From positions 1 to 53,869 of the forward strand of contig JAPKAX010000003.1 of assembly GCA_028825025.1 (NCBI GenBank): a stretch of DNA of 53,869 nucleotides, given 5' to 3'. This DNA is from Rhodospirillales bacterium. GTDB taxonomy: Bacteria > Pseudomonadota > Alphaproteobacteria > Rhodospirillales > Casp-alpha2. Below, piece by piece: positions 53,312 to 53,869 of the stretch. The notes under the pieces are model-generated. The model saw only the letters and a program-made list of their open reading frames with translations. It was not told the origin of the DNA and made no database searches. Made by a program: the position numbers and the translations under genes. Position 1 is the first letter of the stretch, and each line of letters opens with the position of its first letter.

Positions 53312-53869
53312 TTATGCTGTGCTTGCTAGAATAAAATTTTCTGCACCAAGATCCGCATTGCGAAGTTCTATTTCTGCATCAATAACCTGATCATTATCAA
53401 TATCGATTTCGAGTATCTTGGTCGAGCTGTTGAAACGCCCAGATGCCGTCGTTGAGGCGGTATCAGTGGTATTGAAGTCAATTTCAGAACCCGAAGCATA
53501 AGAACCGACGAAATTAAACTCGATCAAATCACTAAATTCGATCTGGTCTGTCGTCTCGTCAAAGTCCGTAATTATATCCCTTGCTGCACTCAGACCTGTA
53601 TCGCCAGCACCCAAATCAAATTCAAAAATATTTTTGCCCAGGCCACCGGCAAAGATATCGGCACCCAAACCGCCACTAATAAAGTCATCACCCGTACCAC
53701 CGGAAATAATATCGTCCCCTGCATTACCTACAATGACGTCGTCACCATCGCCACCAGTAATGGTATCATTACCAGCCTGGCCGCTGAGCGTGTCATCACC
53801 AGTACCGCCGGTGAGGACGTCATTACCGTCACCACCAGCAAAGTTTGCAGACGTGGTGAGGTCTGATCC
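53312..53869 (-). CDS. C-terminal part of an RTX (calcium-binding repeat) secreted protein, incomplete
   Basis: The frame is open to the window edge (185 residues seen). From the edge inward, glycine-rich nonapeptides repeat: GGDGNDVL, GGTGDDTL, GGDGDDVI, GGTGDDFI and GGLGADIF. These are Ca-binding parallel beta-roll repeats. A peptidase-M10-type C-terminal domain follows (GKNIFEFDLGAGDTG, IITDFDETTDQIEFSDL), and the end ENFILASTA resembles an uncleaved type I secretion signal. The 5' part, which decides whether it is a protease, adhesin or lipase, is outside the window. The adjacent ABC/HlyD pair is its likely exporter. Confidence 0.9.
   Translation of the reverse strand, partial: GSDLTTSANFAGGDGNDVLTGGTGDDTLSGQAGNDTITGGDGDDVIVGNAGDDIISGGTGDDFISGGLGADIFAGGLGKNIFEFDLGAGDTGLSAARDIITDFDETTDQIEFSDLIEFNFVGSYASGSEIDFNTTDTASTTASGRFNSSTKILEIDIDNDQVIDAEIELRNADLGAENFILASTA

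Noticed and set aside
53669-53869. Regularly repeated 27-base units resembling a CRISPR-like array
   Set aside because: They translate in the open minus frame as RTX nonapeptides (GGxGxD), so they are protein-coding repeats without spacers.

Overview
The window looks like chromosomal DNA of a moderately AT-rich alphaproteobacterium, possibly Rhodospirillales-like (order uncertain). The evidence is the housekeeping block at 34.5-48.2 kb (M48 lipoprotein, carD, fdxA, greA, carB, carA, GatB/YqeY, dnaG, rpoD), plus an XdhABC/PuuD-type urate pathway and FCD-type GntR and RTX/type I secretion genes typical of that class. These assignments come from reading motifs, not from a database search.

Region 1 (0.1-15.7 kb) is a purine-ring catabolic locus. 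On the minus strand lie uraH-xdhA-xdhB-xdhC-guaD and puuD-alc-allA, followed by an epimerase remnant, an aldo/keto reductase and a ThDP enzyme. On the plus strand lie puuE-uraD. Together they spell guanine to xanthine to urate to 5-hydroxyisourate to OHCU to allantoin to allantoate to ureidoglycolate to glyoxylate plus urea. The allantoicase is frameshifted. A LysR regulator and a nucleoside-type ABC ATPase that should belong to the locus are wreckage, joined by a deletion.

Region 2 (15.8-23.1 kb) is a sugar-acid locus. A GntR/FCD regulator with a perfect 13-bp inverted repeat upstream heads a minus-strand operon dgoK - DHRS6-like SDR - RraA-like aldolase - gnd - gntK. Another SDR and a transsulfuration-family PLP enzyme flank it. 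No KDPGal aldolase is present, so the RraA-like protein may fill that role.

Region 3 (23.2-34.5 kb) is a patchwork. Intact genes are a flavin reductase, a VOC protein, a trypsin-fold protein with all three catalytic residues replaced, an AlkB-like oxygenase, two M81/MlrC metallopeptidases, an amidase and an EamA transporter. Between them are decayed genes: a chemoreceptor, a DUF4197 protein, a tautomerase, and a peptide ABC transporter reduced to a binding-protein/ATPase scar.

Region 4 (34.5-48.4 kb) is intact core genome ending in rpoD and a CAU tRNA. Region 5 (48.4-53.9 kb) follows the tRNA. It holds IS3-type and IS30-type fragments around a type I secretion pair (ABC exporter plus HlyD adaptor) and the C-terminus of an RTX protein running off the window edge, which looks like a tRNA-adjacent accessory island.

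The overall impression is a genome losing catabolic and sensing functions. I count about ten recognisable broken genes in the first 32 kb and none in the core block.
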